Of a stretch of 8,767 nucleotides of DNA, positions 1-4,297 are shown one piece after another. The notes below the pieces were generated by a model. That model saw nothing but the letters and a program-made list of their open reading frames with translations, was not told where the DNA came from and did not search any database. How positions within the stretch are numbered: position 1 is the stretch's first letter; each line of letters starts with the position of its first letter. Made by a program: the position numbers and the translations under genes. Origin of the DNA: an uncultured Thermomicrobia bacterium (GTDB lineage: Bacteria; Chloroflexota; Chloroflexia; Thermomicrobiales; JALYUS01); assembly GCA_937968015.1 (NCBI GenBank), contig CALBSO010000014.1, positions 1 through 8,767 of the forward strand, given 5' to 3'.

Positions 1-44
1 AAGGTGGTGCACTTTTATCCCGGCGCGTGGTGCACTTCATCCCA
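1..44. mobile_element. Terminus of a second insertion element (IS21-like?), extending left out of the window
   Basis: The herA-type reading frame coming from the right stops making sense at about position 44. Read on the minus strand from there, the DNA begins TGGGATGAAGTGCACCACG and then repeats GGGATAAAAGTGCACCAC 23 bp further on. Multiple short direct repeats just inside a terminus that starts with 5'-TG are known for IS21-family elements. No transposase is in view, so the family is inference. The insertion gives the broken herA frame a TGA stop at 39-37. It could also be an unrelated tandem repeat. Confidence 0.45.
4..43. repeat. Two direct copies of GTGGTGCACTT(T)(T/C)ATCCC
   Basis: Copy one is at 4-21 (GTGGTGCACTTTTATCCC) and copy two at 27-43 (GTGGTGCACTTCATCCC). 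They differ by one indel and one substitution and start 23 bp apart. The layout suggests tandem transposase-binding sites at an element end, adjoining the broken herA frame. Confidence 0.7.
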
Positions 45-234
45 AGAGCCTACAGTAAGTAACGACATCGGCTTTTTGGCCTCCTGGATGTGACCAGACA
101 TTCTTGATCGCCGATGGGTTCTTTTGCTTGTTTTCGTCCTGAACGTTCTCGTTCGCGTACTCGCCGTTCGGGTCGAAAACGATCTGACCGATATGCAATG
201 CATCATCAGTATCGAATCGCAGATCGAAAATTGA
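45..234 (-). pseudogene. herA: HerA-type ATPase, middle fragment (Walker B region) left of the IS1-like element
   Basis: This is the continuation of the ATPase gene whose 5' half lies at 4163-3370. Joining the two flanks at one copy of the 8-bp duplication keeps the frame: KSI, then FDLRF, then a HerA-like stretch with IGQIVFDPNGEY (hydrophobic strand plus Asp, the Walker B region) and NPSAIKNVW. About 62 codons remain in frame before a TGA at 39-37 supplied by the second element end. The rest of the ATPase core and the C-terminus would lie beyond the window, past that element. No start codon or ribosome site belongs to this piece, so it is not an independent gene. Confidence 0.85.
227..234. 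repeat. Target site duplication, left copy (AAAATTGA)
   Basis: AAAATTGA directly abuts the left inverted repeat, and the identical octamer abuts the right one at 3370-3377. Eight base pairs fits IS1-family transposition (usually 8-10 bp). The perfect match implies a fairly recent insertion. Confidence 0.93.
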
Positions 235-255
235 GGTAGTGGGTCAGTTTGAATC
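235..255 (+). repeat. Left terminal inverted repeat
   Basis: This 21-bp arm begins GGTAGTGGGTCAGTTTG and matches the complement of 3349-3369 without mismatch. The first bases GGT resemble IS1-type ends. The transposase stop codon (246-244) lies inside it. Confidence 0.93.
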
Positions 256-1095
256 CTTCTGTGCCTTGCGGTCAAGCAGGGCGGCAATCTCGGTGATCGT
301 CCACTGATGATCCGCGATGCCTGCCTTCATCGCCGGGGTCTGACCATTCAATGCCATGTGCGGGCGGGCGAAGTTGTAGTAGAGGAAGTGCAGCGACACT
401 GCCGCCGCAAGGTTCTCGACCTTCTTGCTGAACGCATTGGTCAGGCGCGTGAAGCGGCGCATCCCCATCCGCATCGTCAGGTTCTGCCGTTCCACATACG
501 ACGTGCTGATGTGCGCGGGGTCAGGTTCGCCCGTCATCACGTTGGTTTCCGTGCCGATGCACTTGGGTGGGCTGTACCGCTTCTCATCGCCCGCCTCTTT
601 GCCGTAGATTTTGATGAGCACCGCATAGTCAATCTCGCTGCCGAACGCATCGTAGACGGCAACGAGGTAGGGCTTGTGGCCGTCCGTGGTCAGTTGCACG
701 CGGTTCGCCAGCCGGGAACGCAGATCGTCCATGAAGATCATTGCCGTCTCGGTGTCCCGCTCACCAACGAGCCACGACGGAACGAGTTTGGTATCGGCGT
801 CAATCGCCGTCCATGTCCACACGTCGCCGTAGCCAAACTGCCCTGCATGCTCCGGCGCGGTGTTCTTTTCCTTGTTGTGGCAGAATGACCATATCTCATC
901 GCACTGTAGCCGCTGGCAGGGCAGATCGCACATCACAGCGTCTTGATAGGCAGAACACGCTTGCCCCACGTCAACGAGCAACTTAGCGACGGTGTTCTTG
1001 GCAACGCCGGTCATACGGACGGTGGCACGAATCGAGTTGCCCTCAACGAGAGCACGGATGACTTCGGCTCGTTTATCGGTGCTCAGTCGGTTCAT
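244..1095 (-). CDS. IS1-family DDE transposase
   Basis: This 283-aa protein should catalyse cut or copy of the surrounding element by acting on its 21-bp ends. An N-terminal helix-turn-helix (about residues 5-45, with NSIRATVRMTGVAKNTV) is followed by an RNase H-like catalytic core. Plausible catalytic acids are D66 in QCDEIWSF, D138 in LTTDGHK and E202 in SYVERQN. The tail around NFARPHMAL is typical of this single-ORF IS1-type group, which needs no frameshift, unlike classical InsA/InsB. The ATG at 1095 lies about 36 nt below a near-consensus promoter, and the Shine-Dalgarno (TAAGGT, very close) is weak. The stop codon is inside the left inverted repeat. The ORF is intact, so the enzyme may be active. 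No close family distinction beyond IS1 can be made by eye. Confidence 0.9.
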   Translation of the reverse strand: MNRLSTDKRAEVIRALVEGNSIRATVRMTGVAKNTVAKLLVDVGQACSAYQDAVMCDLPCQRLQCDEIWSFCHNKEKNTAPEHAGQFGYGDVWTWTAIDADTKLVPSWLVGERDTETAMIFMDDLRSRLANRVQLTTDGHKPYLVAVYDAFGSEIDYAVLIKIYGKEAGDEKRYSPPKCIGTETNVMTGEPDPAHISTSYVERQNLTMRMGMRRFTRLTNAFSKKVENLAAAVSLHFLYYNFARPHMALNGQTPAMKAGIADHQWTITEIAALLDRKAQKDSN

Positions 1096-1137
1096 ACCTT
1101 ACCACCCACCACGTAGAACGATCATTTCAATATGACC

Positions 1138-1166
1138 ATTATACGTGAGCGGTCACGTAAAGTCAA
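1138..1166 (-). promoter_or_regulatory. Sigma-70-type promoter of the transposase
   Basis: Minus-strand -35 TTGACT (1166-1161), a 17-bp spacer and a perfect -10 TATAAT (1143-1138) point at the transposase ATG at 1095. Transcription would start near 1131. The spacer is almost filled by a palindrome (1142-1159), so the promoter is probably repressible. Confidence 0.8.
1142..1159. promoter_or_regulatory. Operator-like palindrome inside the transposase promoter
   Basis: TACGTGA-GCGG-TCACGTA is a perfect 7-bp-arm inverted repeat lying between -35 and -10 and overlapping the first bases of the -10. A dimeric repressor bound here would block RNA polymerase. The same half-site TACGTGA occurs in the HARE-HTH gene leader (1777-1783). 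Confidence 0.65.
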
Positions 1167-1167
1167 G

Positions 1168-1195
1168 CGTTTTAGGCATTGCAATGCCTAAAACG
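1168..1195. repeat. 28-bp perfect palindrome between HARE-HTH stop and transposase promoter
   Basis: Arm CGTTTTAGGCATTG (1168-1181) is followed with no gap by its exact complement (1182-1195). It overlaps the TAG stop of the HARE-HTH gene (1190-1188) and ends one base from the transposase -35. Its T-runs lie on the 5' side and its A-runs on the 3' side of the stem, the reverse of an intrinsic terminator. A protein-binding site or cruciform is more likely. Confidence 0.8.
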
Positions 1196-1763
1196 GTACA
1201 TCATCGAAGTCTTCTGCCGCGAATTTTTCCTCGCGTTCGGGTGCTACTGGCCTCATCGGTCTTTGGGGTCTTGGCGGCTCTTGCAGCGGCTCCTCTGTGG
1301 AGAAGGCTACATCGAAGGGTTCATCCGGTTCTCCCGCTTCGTCCGTGTCGTCCGTGTCGTCTAGCGTGGCGACGGATGCAGGCCACGATGCAAGCGCCCA
1401 CATCCCCTTGCCAAGTTTCTTGAATCGCGGATCGTTCGATAGATGTGCCCCCACGGTCTTCGCCTTGTCTACGCCGTTGATTGACACGCCGCGATTCTCA
1501 AGTTGATTGCGGAGTTCGGTGTAATGAAGCGGCTTTCCGGTATCTCGAAGGATTTGAACCATCTCGTTCCGTAGGCTCTTTGCGGGAACCGCCGTTTCTG
1601 CTTGTGCCTCGTCATGCAGTTGCGCAAGGTACTCATGTGTCACGCGCAATGCCTCTGCTTGCTTGTCAATCTCTACCATTCGCACAGTGAGGGTTTCGCG
1701 CTCCTTGTCCAATCGTGCGAGTGCCTCTTTTATGTCTCGCAACGTTGTGCGTGAAATGGACAT
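1188..1763 (-). CDS. HARE-HTH winged-helix protein with SSB-like C-terminal tip
   Basis: This 191-aa protein has three parts. Residues about 8-55 are a charged, heptad-like helix, probably a coiled coil. Residues about 64-127 look like a HARE-HTH (HB1/ASXL/restriction-endonuclease helix-turn-helix) winged domain: LRNEMVQILRDTGKPLHYTEL, then DPRFKKLGKGMWAL. Residues 130-191 form an acidic, proline-rich, probably disordered tail ending DFDDVPF, close to the DFDDDIPF tip with which single-stranded DNA-binding protein recruits repair and replication partners. ATG 1763 has a strong ribosome site, AAAGGAGGG, six bases upstream. The gene reads toward the transposase, 92 bp away. It could regulate the element or link it to the host replication machinery; both roles are inference. 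The domain call is made by eye. Confidence 0.8.
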   Translation of the reverse strand: MSISRTTLRDIKEALARLDKERETLTVRMVEIDKQAEALRVTHEYLAQLHDEAQAETAVPAKSLRNEMVQILRDTGKPLHYTELRNQLENRGVSINGVDKAKTVGAHLSNDPRFKKLGKGMWALASWPASVATLDDTDDTDEAGEPDEPFDVAFSTEEPLQEPPRPQRPMRPVAPEREEKFAAEDFDDVPF

Positions 1764-1770
1764 GATCGCC

Positions 1771-1811
1771 CTCCTTTACGTGAAACATGCCGTGAAACGC
1801 CACGCATTAGA
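1771..1811 (-). promoter_or_regulatory. HARE-HTH leader: -10, direct-repeat operator and ribosome site
   Basis: On the minus strand a -10-like TCTAAT (1811-1806) has only a weak -35 (AAGACA, 19-bp spacing). Just after the expected start point lie two copies of GTTTCACG (1798-1791 and 1786-1779), 12 bp apart, then AAAGGAGGG (1777-1769). The distal copy reads TTTCACGTAAAG and contains TCACGTA, the half-site of the transposase operator. This suggests shared or autogenous repression, which is inference. Confidence 0.5.
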
Positions 1812-1834
1812 GTTGTGTACGACCGCTTTTTGTC

Positions 1835-1863
1835 TTGACATCACTCAGGGCACCCCCTAAAAT
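1835..1863 (+). promoter_or_regulatory. Near-consensus sigma-70 promoter for the structured RNA region
   Basis: TTGACA (1835-1840), a 17-bp spacer and TAAAAT (1858-1863) give one of the best promoter matches in the window. It runs divergently from the HARE-HTH promoter and would start transcription near 1869-1871. No ribosome site or credible ORF follows for more than 300 bases. Confidence 0.75.
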
Positions 1864-1868
1864 TAAGG

Positions 1869-2056
1869 ACAAATGGAGGCGAGGACGGGAGTTTTCACCC
1901 GTGCGGAGATGGGCTAAGCATCTCTGTGGCTTGGCAGGCCACCCCGGTCGGTTTCTGCGGCACCTCGCCAAAGTTTCAACTGTGTCCTTACCGGTGTTTC
2001 GGCTCCAACCATGTCTTGGCAGGCGGGAAGGAACCGAGCACCGAGGACACTAATTC
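1869..2056 (+). ncRNA. Putative structured non-coding RNA (or long leader) of the element
   Basis: A strong promoter leads directly into this highly foldable, apparently non-coding segment. Domain 1 is closed by GGCGAGG (1878-1884) with CCTCGCC (1963-1969). It encloses hairpins ACGGG/CCCGT (1885-1902), GAGATG/CATCTC (1906-1924, 7-nt loop) and GTGGC/GCCAC (1926-1942, 7-nt loop), plus a weaker fourth. Domain 2 is a long hairpin: GTGTCCT (1982-1988) with AGGACAC (2044-2050), extended by CGGTG/CACCG, TCGG/CCGA and TCC/GGA. The 10-mer CTTGGCAGGC recurs in loops of both domains (1930-1939, 2015-2024). I do not recognise a known RNA family. No U-tract terminator follows, so it may be an independent RNA or the 5' leader of the KGG gene; the 3' end is a guess. 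Confidence 0.55.
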
Positions 2057-2108
2057 AGCATATACGTACGCACCCACACTGTCAAGGGGAGCACGAACAA
2101 TTCTCCAC

Positions 2109-2143
2109 ATTAACACAATTAACGAGAATTAATAAGAATTAAT
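2109..2143. repeat. Four helically phased ATTAA motifs
   Basis: ATTAA occurs at 2109, 2118, 2128 and 2138, with steps of 9, 10 and 10 bp, in an AT-rich stretch unlike its surroundings. Such phasing puts the motif on one face of the helix, as in intrinsically bent DNA or an array of regulator-binding sites, upstream of the KGG gene. The rest of 2057-2205 shows no gene and no clear -35. Confidence 0.5.
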
Positions 2144-2190
2144 GTTCCAATATACCCTTCCAAGACGAACATACGTTCTATTGACGCTTA

Positions 2191-2199
2191 TGGCATACT
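2191..2199 (+). promoter_or_regulatory. Possible extended -10 for a leaderless KGG-gene transcript
   Basis: TGGCATACT has the TGN extension followed by CATACT, ending six bases before ATG 2206. There is no Shine-Dalgarno before that ATG, so a leaderless message is possible. No -35 match is visible, so this is weak. Confidence 0.3.
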
Positions 2200-2205
2200 A
2201 GAGCC

Positions 2206-2451
2206 ATGCCTAACCGCTCACGGATGCCTACCGACTTGAATAGCCTCGCAAGCCGCATCACGGAGATGGCGACGAACGAGCAGCCGCCCGCCGATGACGG
2301 GAAAGACCCGGCTGCGGTCGCTTTGGGGCGCAAGGGCGGGTTGAAGGGCGGTCACGCCCGCGCCGCGAAGATGACGCCAGAGGAACGCAAAGAGATGGCG
2401 CGGAAGATGGCGGCGGCGCGATGGGGGAAGAGAGACCAATCTGCCCCTTAA
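2206..2451 (+). CDS. Small KGG-motif protein
   Basis: This 81-aa basic protein is of a type common in many bacteria but functionally unclear. The core (about residues 34-74) reads DPAAVALGRKGGLKGGHARA, then a helical segment MTPEERKEMARKMAAARWGK. The pattern (GRKGGLKGG, then R/K-rich helix ending in ARW) recalls the KGG repeats of stress-associated small proteins. A nucleic-acid-binding role is plausible from its charge but unproven. The N-terminal 30 residues are poorly constrained; later ATGs at 2224 and 2266 could be the true start, since 2206 lacks a ribosome site. It is the first of three plus-strand cargo genes of the element and lies 75 bp before the next, which has its own promoter. 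Confidence 0.72.
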   Translation: MPNRSRMPTDLNSLASRITEMATNEQPPADDGKDPAAVALGRKGGLKGGHARAAKMTPEERKEMARKMAAARWGKRDQSAP

Positions 2452-2459
2452 TCGTTATA

Positions 2460-2488
2460 TTGACGCAATGTACCCAACGGGGTACACT
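2460..2488 (+). promoter_or_regulatory. Promoter with embedded palindromic operator before the 77-aa gene
   Basis: TTGACG (2460-2465), a 17-bp spacer and TACACT (2483-2488). The palindrome TGTACCC-AACG-GGGTACA (2469-2486) fills most of the spacer and overlaps the -10. Arm length (7) and gap (4) equal those of the transposase operator, but the sequence differs. It should drive the 77-aa and DUF2335 genes. Confidence 0.72.
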
Positions 2489-2526
2489 CCATAGTCCGGG
2501 ACGCGGCAAGAAGGAGGGCATCATTC

Positions 2527-2760
2527 ATGGGCAGGTACAGCACTTTCCTCTTTGCGGAGCCATCCGCTACCGAAGGTGTTGCACGCATCGTTGACTTCGG
2601 CAACGCGCTCAATACCTACAATCTCTCTGATACCCCCAAGCAGGCGGATGAACGCGCATTACGGGCAGACGCGGCGGCTGTCAATGAAGCATTTCGTGAG
2701 AATGCCGAGCGCGTTACAAAAGAAATCAGTACCGCACTCAGCAGGAAATTGCGTCCGTGA
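2527..2760 (+). CDS. Uncharacterised 77-aa protein (cargo gene)
   Basis: A soluble 77-aa protein that I do not assign to a named family. It begins MGRYSTFLFAEPSATEGVAR with a hydrophobic N-terminal patch but no convincing membrane segment. The middle (VDFGNALNTYNLSDTPKQAD) looks like a compact conserved motif, and the C-terminal half is an amphipathic, charged helix (ALRADAAAVNEAFRENAERV). ATG 2527 is well supported by AAGGAGGG eight bases upstream and by the operator-bearing promoter at 2460-2488. Its TGA (2758-2760) overlaps a GTG in the next frame, so translation may be coupled to the DUF2335 gene. Small protein plus membrane protein pairs can be toxin-antitoxin or regulatory pairs; there is no direct evidence for that here. 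Confidence 0.7.
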   Translation: MGRYSTFLFAEPSATEGVARIVDFGNALNTYNLSDTPKQADERALRADAAAVNEAFRENAERVTKEISTALSRKLRP

Positions 2761-2792
2761 GCACTGATCGCAGTATCACGCCGTATCAGCCT

Positions 2793-2827
2793 GAAGGAGA
2801 CGACGCTATGAAGGCGTCGTCTCCTTC
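2793..2827 (+). promoter_or_regulatory. 14-bp perfect hairpin enclosing the ribosome site and ATG of the DUF2335 gene
   Basis: GAAGGAGACGACGC (2793-2806) pairs perfectly with GCGTCGTCTCCTTC (2814-2827) around a 7-nt loop, TATGAAG. The stem buries the Shine-Dalgarno AAGGAG (2794-2799) and the loop presents ATG 2808. Either it gates initiation at 2808, with ribosomes from the upstream gene melting it, or it acts as an attenuator. Only a poor U-run (CTTCTTCC) follows. Confidence 0.7.
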
Positions 2828-3305
2828 TTCCGGTCAACCCACCTCACCAGAGAATCCTTCGTCAACAGTAACAAGTACGACCTATTTTGAATATCGCTCA
2901 ATGTTTATTGGCCCGCTACCCTTACCAGAAATGCTAGAGCACTATGAGCGTGTCTTGCCGGGTTGTGCGGAACGCATTCTTGCAATGAGTGAACGGGGCT
3001 TGGCACTTACGGAAGAGCAGATGCGTCATCGGCAAGGAATAGAAGCAGCCGTCGTTCAGGGCGACATAAAACGGGCTGACCTCGGACTTAAGTTCGGGAC
3101 GATAGTGATGACGTTCATCATTGTTGTCGGCGCAATTGCGCTCTTTAAAGGACATTCCGGGTATGGGATAAGCCTTATCGCCGGTTCCGTCTCAGTCGTA
3201 CTCGGAACCTATATTCACGGCACAAGCACACGTAGACACCAATTACAGCGGAGGGCGGAGCAAGTGCCGCAAGACGCGCCCAACCTACCGGACGATTCAG
3301 AATAA
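2808..3305 (+). CDS. DUF2335-type membrane protein
   Basis: This 165-aa protein resembles DUF2335. The signature is about residues 32-62: MFIGPLPLPEMLEHYERVLP, then GCAERILAMSE, followed by a glutamine/histidine-rich helix containing MRHRQGIE. Two hydrophobic segments, about 96-113 and 117-136, should make a membrane hairpin, and the tail from 140 is polar and charged. The function of the family is unknown. ATG 2808 has AAGGAG eight bases upstream; the alternative GTG 2757 would add 17 residues and overlaps the previous stop (GTGA). The Shine-Dalgarno lies in a strong hairpin, so both starts remain open. The gene ends 43 bp before the right inverted repeat and is the last cargo gene. Confidence 0.78.
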   Translation: MKASSPSSGQPTSPENPSSTVTSTTYFEYRSMFIGPLPLPEMLEHYERVLPGCAERILAMSERGLALTEEQMRHRQGIEAAVVQGDIKRADLGLKFGTIVMTFIIVVGAIALFKGHSGYGISLIAGSVSVVLGTYIHGTSTRRHQLQRRAEQVPQDAPNLPDDSE

Positions 3306-3348
3306 GATTCCGTCCCTTGTGCCTGACAGGTCACATTCAGCCCCGCCC

Positions 3349-3369
3349 GATTCAAACTGACCCACTACC
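3349..3369 (-). repeat. Right terminal inverted repeat
   Basis: This 21-bp arm ends CTGACCCACTACC and is the exact complement of 235-255. Read on the minus strand it extends the broken ATPase ORF by VVGQFES and beyond, producing an artificial C-terminus. Confidence 0.93.
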
Positions 3370-3377
3370 AAAATTGA
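3370..3377. repeat. Target site duplication, right copy (AAAATTGA)
   Basis: Identical to 227-234 and immediately outside the right inverted repeat. The octamer lies within the ATPase codons for S-I-(L/F). Confidence 0.93.
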
Positions 3378-4163
3378 CTTGAGAATCACTTTCGTTGTGT
3401 TGGACTTGCCTGTTCGCGTCATGCCGAAAAGAGCAGTCTTTTGGCCTAGCAGATCATCTGGCATGAGTTGCACCGAGACGTCATTGACTCCCTGAAAGGA
3501 GCGGTTTGTCGATGCGTAGCGAATATCGCCAACTGTCACAGAGCGGTTCGTTCGGCGGTCGCTACGATCGGGCGCCTGGTAATTGACGATACGTTTGAGT
3601 GCAAGTCCATTCGGTTTGTAGACTTTGAGGCCGCGGTTTGGGTAATAGTTGGAGATGTCGCTTCCGAAGCAGAGATCCAAGTGCGCCCCCGCCTTGTTAG
3701 AGATCTTATCAACGAAGAATGTCCCGATTACTCTACACTTAATGCCTGCGAATGAAAGGAGATGATGCGTTGTGCCGTCCATCATCTTCTGATCATCCCA
3801 GTGAAGATCGGTCTCCCCGCTGACACGCTGCGCCGCTTCAACGCGAACACGGTCGGCCTCTGCGGCATTCGGCAGTGGGGCTGCATCCATGACACGCAGC
3901 AGAATAACGGAAGAGTCCTCCGCCATATAATCGAAATCAGAAGTGGTATTGGTGCGTGTCGCAACGAGGAAGCTTAGGCTGGGAATGCCACCAACTTGTT
4001 GTCGATTGAAATCGTGAATTTGGACAACCGCAACGTCATAGCCGAGTGACACAACCTCGCCAACATACTGGTCTTTCTGTACGAGCGATCCTAATAGCTC
4101 CCGCGCCAGGGACGTGGTCGCGCGACGTTGATCCTCGCCAATTGCATCAAGAATCTGGCTCAT
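3370..4163 (-). pseudogene. herA: HerA-type ATPase (DUF87), 5' part truncated by the IS1-like element
   Basis: HerA ATPases are hexameric DNA translocases. Archaeal HerA works with NurA nuclease in end resection, and bacterial relatives often pair with SIR2 or DUF4297 in phage defence. Counting from ATG 4163, an N-terminal HAS-barrel (about residues 30-75: YVGEVVSLGYDVAVVQIHDF, then QVGGIPSLSFLVATRT) precedes a Walker A motif, G247-MTRTG-K253-S254. After residue 264 the frame enters the element and reads about 24 foreign codons to a TGA at 3299-3297. The remaining ATPase sequence resumes at 234-45. ATG 4163 (GAGGG upstream) fits HerA N-termini better than the TTG at 4301, and a promoter lies between. 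Base composition is visibly AT-richer than the adjacent metabolic gene, suggesting transfer. The truncated product has no Walker B and should be inactive. Confidence 0.88.
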
Positions 4164-4220
4164 ACGCGCTTTATCCCTCGCTTTGTATGGAATCCCGACG
4201 CGCTTCTCGGATTGAGGCGG

Positions 4221-4249
4221 AGTGTATGCTAATTGTATGGGCGGGTCAA
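4221..4249 (-). promoter_or_regulatory. Promoter of the herA-type gene
   Basis: Minus-strand TTGACC (4249-4244), a 17-bp spacer and TACACT (4226-4221). The start point would be near 4214, giving a leader of about 50 nt before ATG 4163. This supports 4163 over the TTG at 4301, which lies upstream of the promoter. Confidence 0.65.
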
Positions 4250-4297
4250 AGGGTAAGTAAACAATGCTCGATATACCGCGCACTTCAAGCAAGAGGC

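Larger units (their letters stand above)
235..3369. mobile_element. 3.1-kb IS1-family element with cargo genes, inserted in the herA-type gene
   Basis: The boundaries are exact: a perfect 21-bp terminal inverted repeat starting GGTAGTGGGTCAG at each end, flanked by AAAATTGA on both sides. Removing the element plus one duplication restores the ATPase frame. Contents in order: IS1-family transposase (minus), HARE-HTH protein (minus), a structured, probably non-coding transcribed segment (plus), KGG-motif protein (plus), 77-aa protein (plus), DUF2335 membrane protein (plus). IS1 elements are normally about 0.7-1.2 kb and carry only the transposase, so some 2.2 kb is cargo. No resolvase or second transposase is visible. 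The element therefore appears to move as one unit by its single DDE enzyme. Confidence 0.92.

Noticed and set aside
15..287. 90-aa minus-strand ORF
   Set aside because: Wrong frame relative to the HerA continuation. It crosses the element boundary and has low-complexity Ser/Arg/Thr composition.
307..888. 193-aa plus-strand ORF opposite the transposase
   Set aside because: Antisense shadow of a clear IS1-family transposase; no ribosome site or recognisable motif.
1878..1969. tRNA-like cloverleaf (7-bp acceptor, 7-nt 'anticodon' loop GGCTAAG with central CTA, extra arm)
   Set aside because: It lacks U33, the GG of the D-loop, the TTCRA T-loop and the two-base acceptor-D linker. It is better described as part of a larger structured RNA.
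1864..1990. Alternative pairing TAAGGACA with TGTCCTTA as a riboswitch-like competitor of the GTGTCCT/AGGACAC stem
   Set aside because: The predicted transcript start (about 1870) lies inside the first arm, so most of it would not be in the RNA.
1835..2053. 72-aa plus-strand ORF beginning at a TTG in the promoter -35
   Set aside because: Its start is the promoter itself, it has no ribosome site, and the segment is better explained by RNA structure.
3297..3369. C-terminal extension of the HerA ORF into the element
   Set aside because: These codons are the inverted repeat and inner end of the element, not ATPase sequence.
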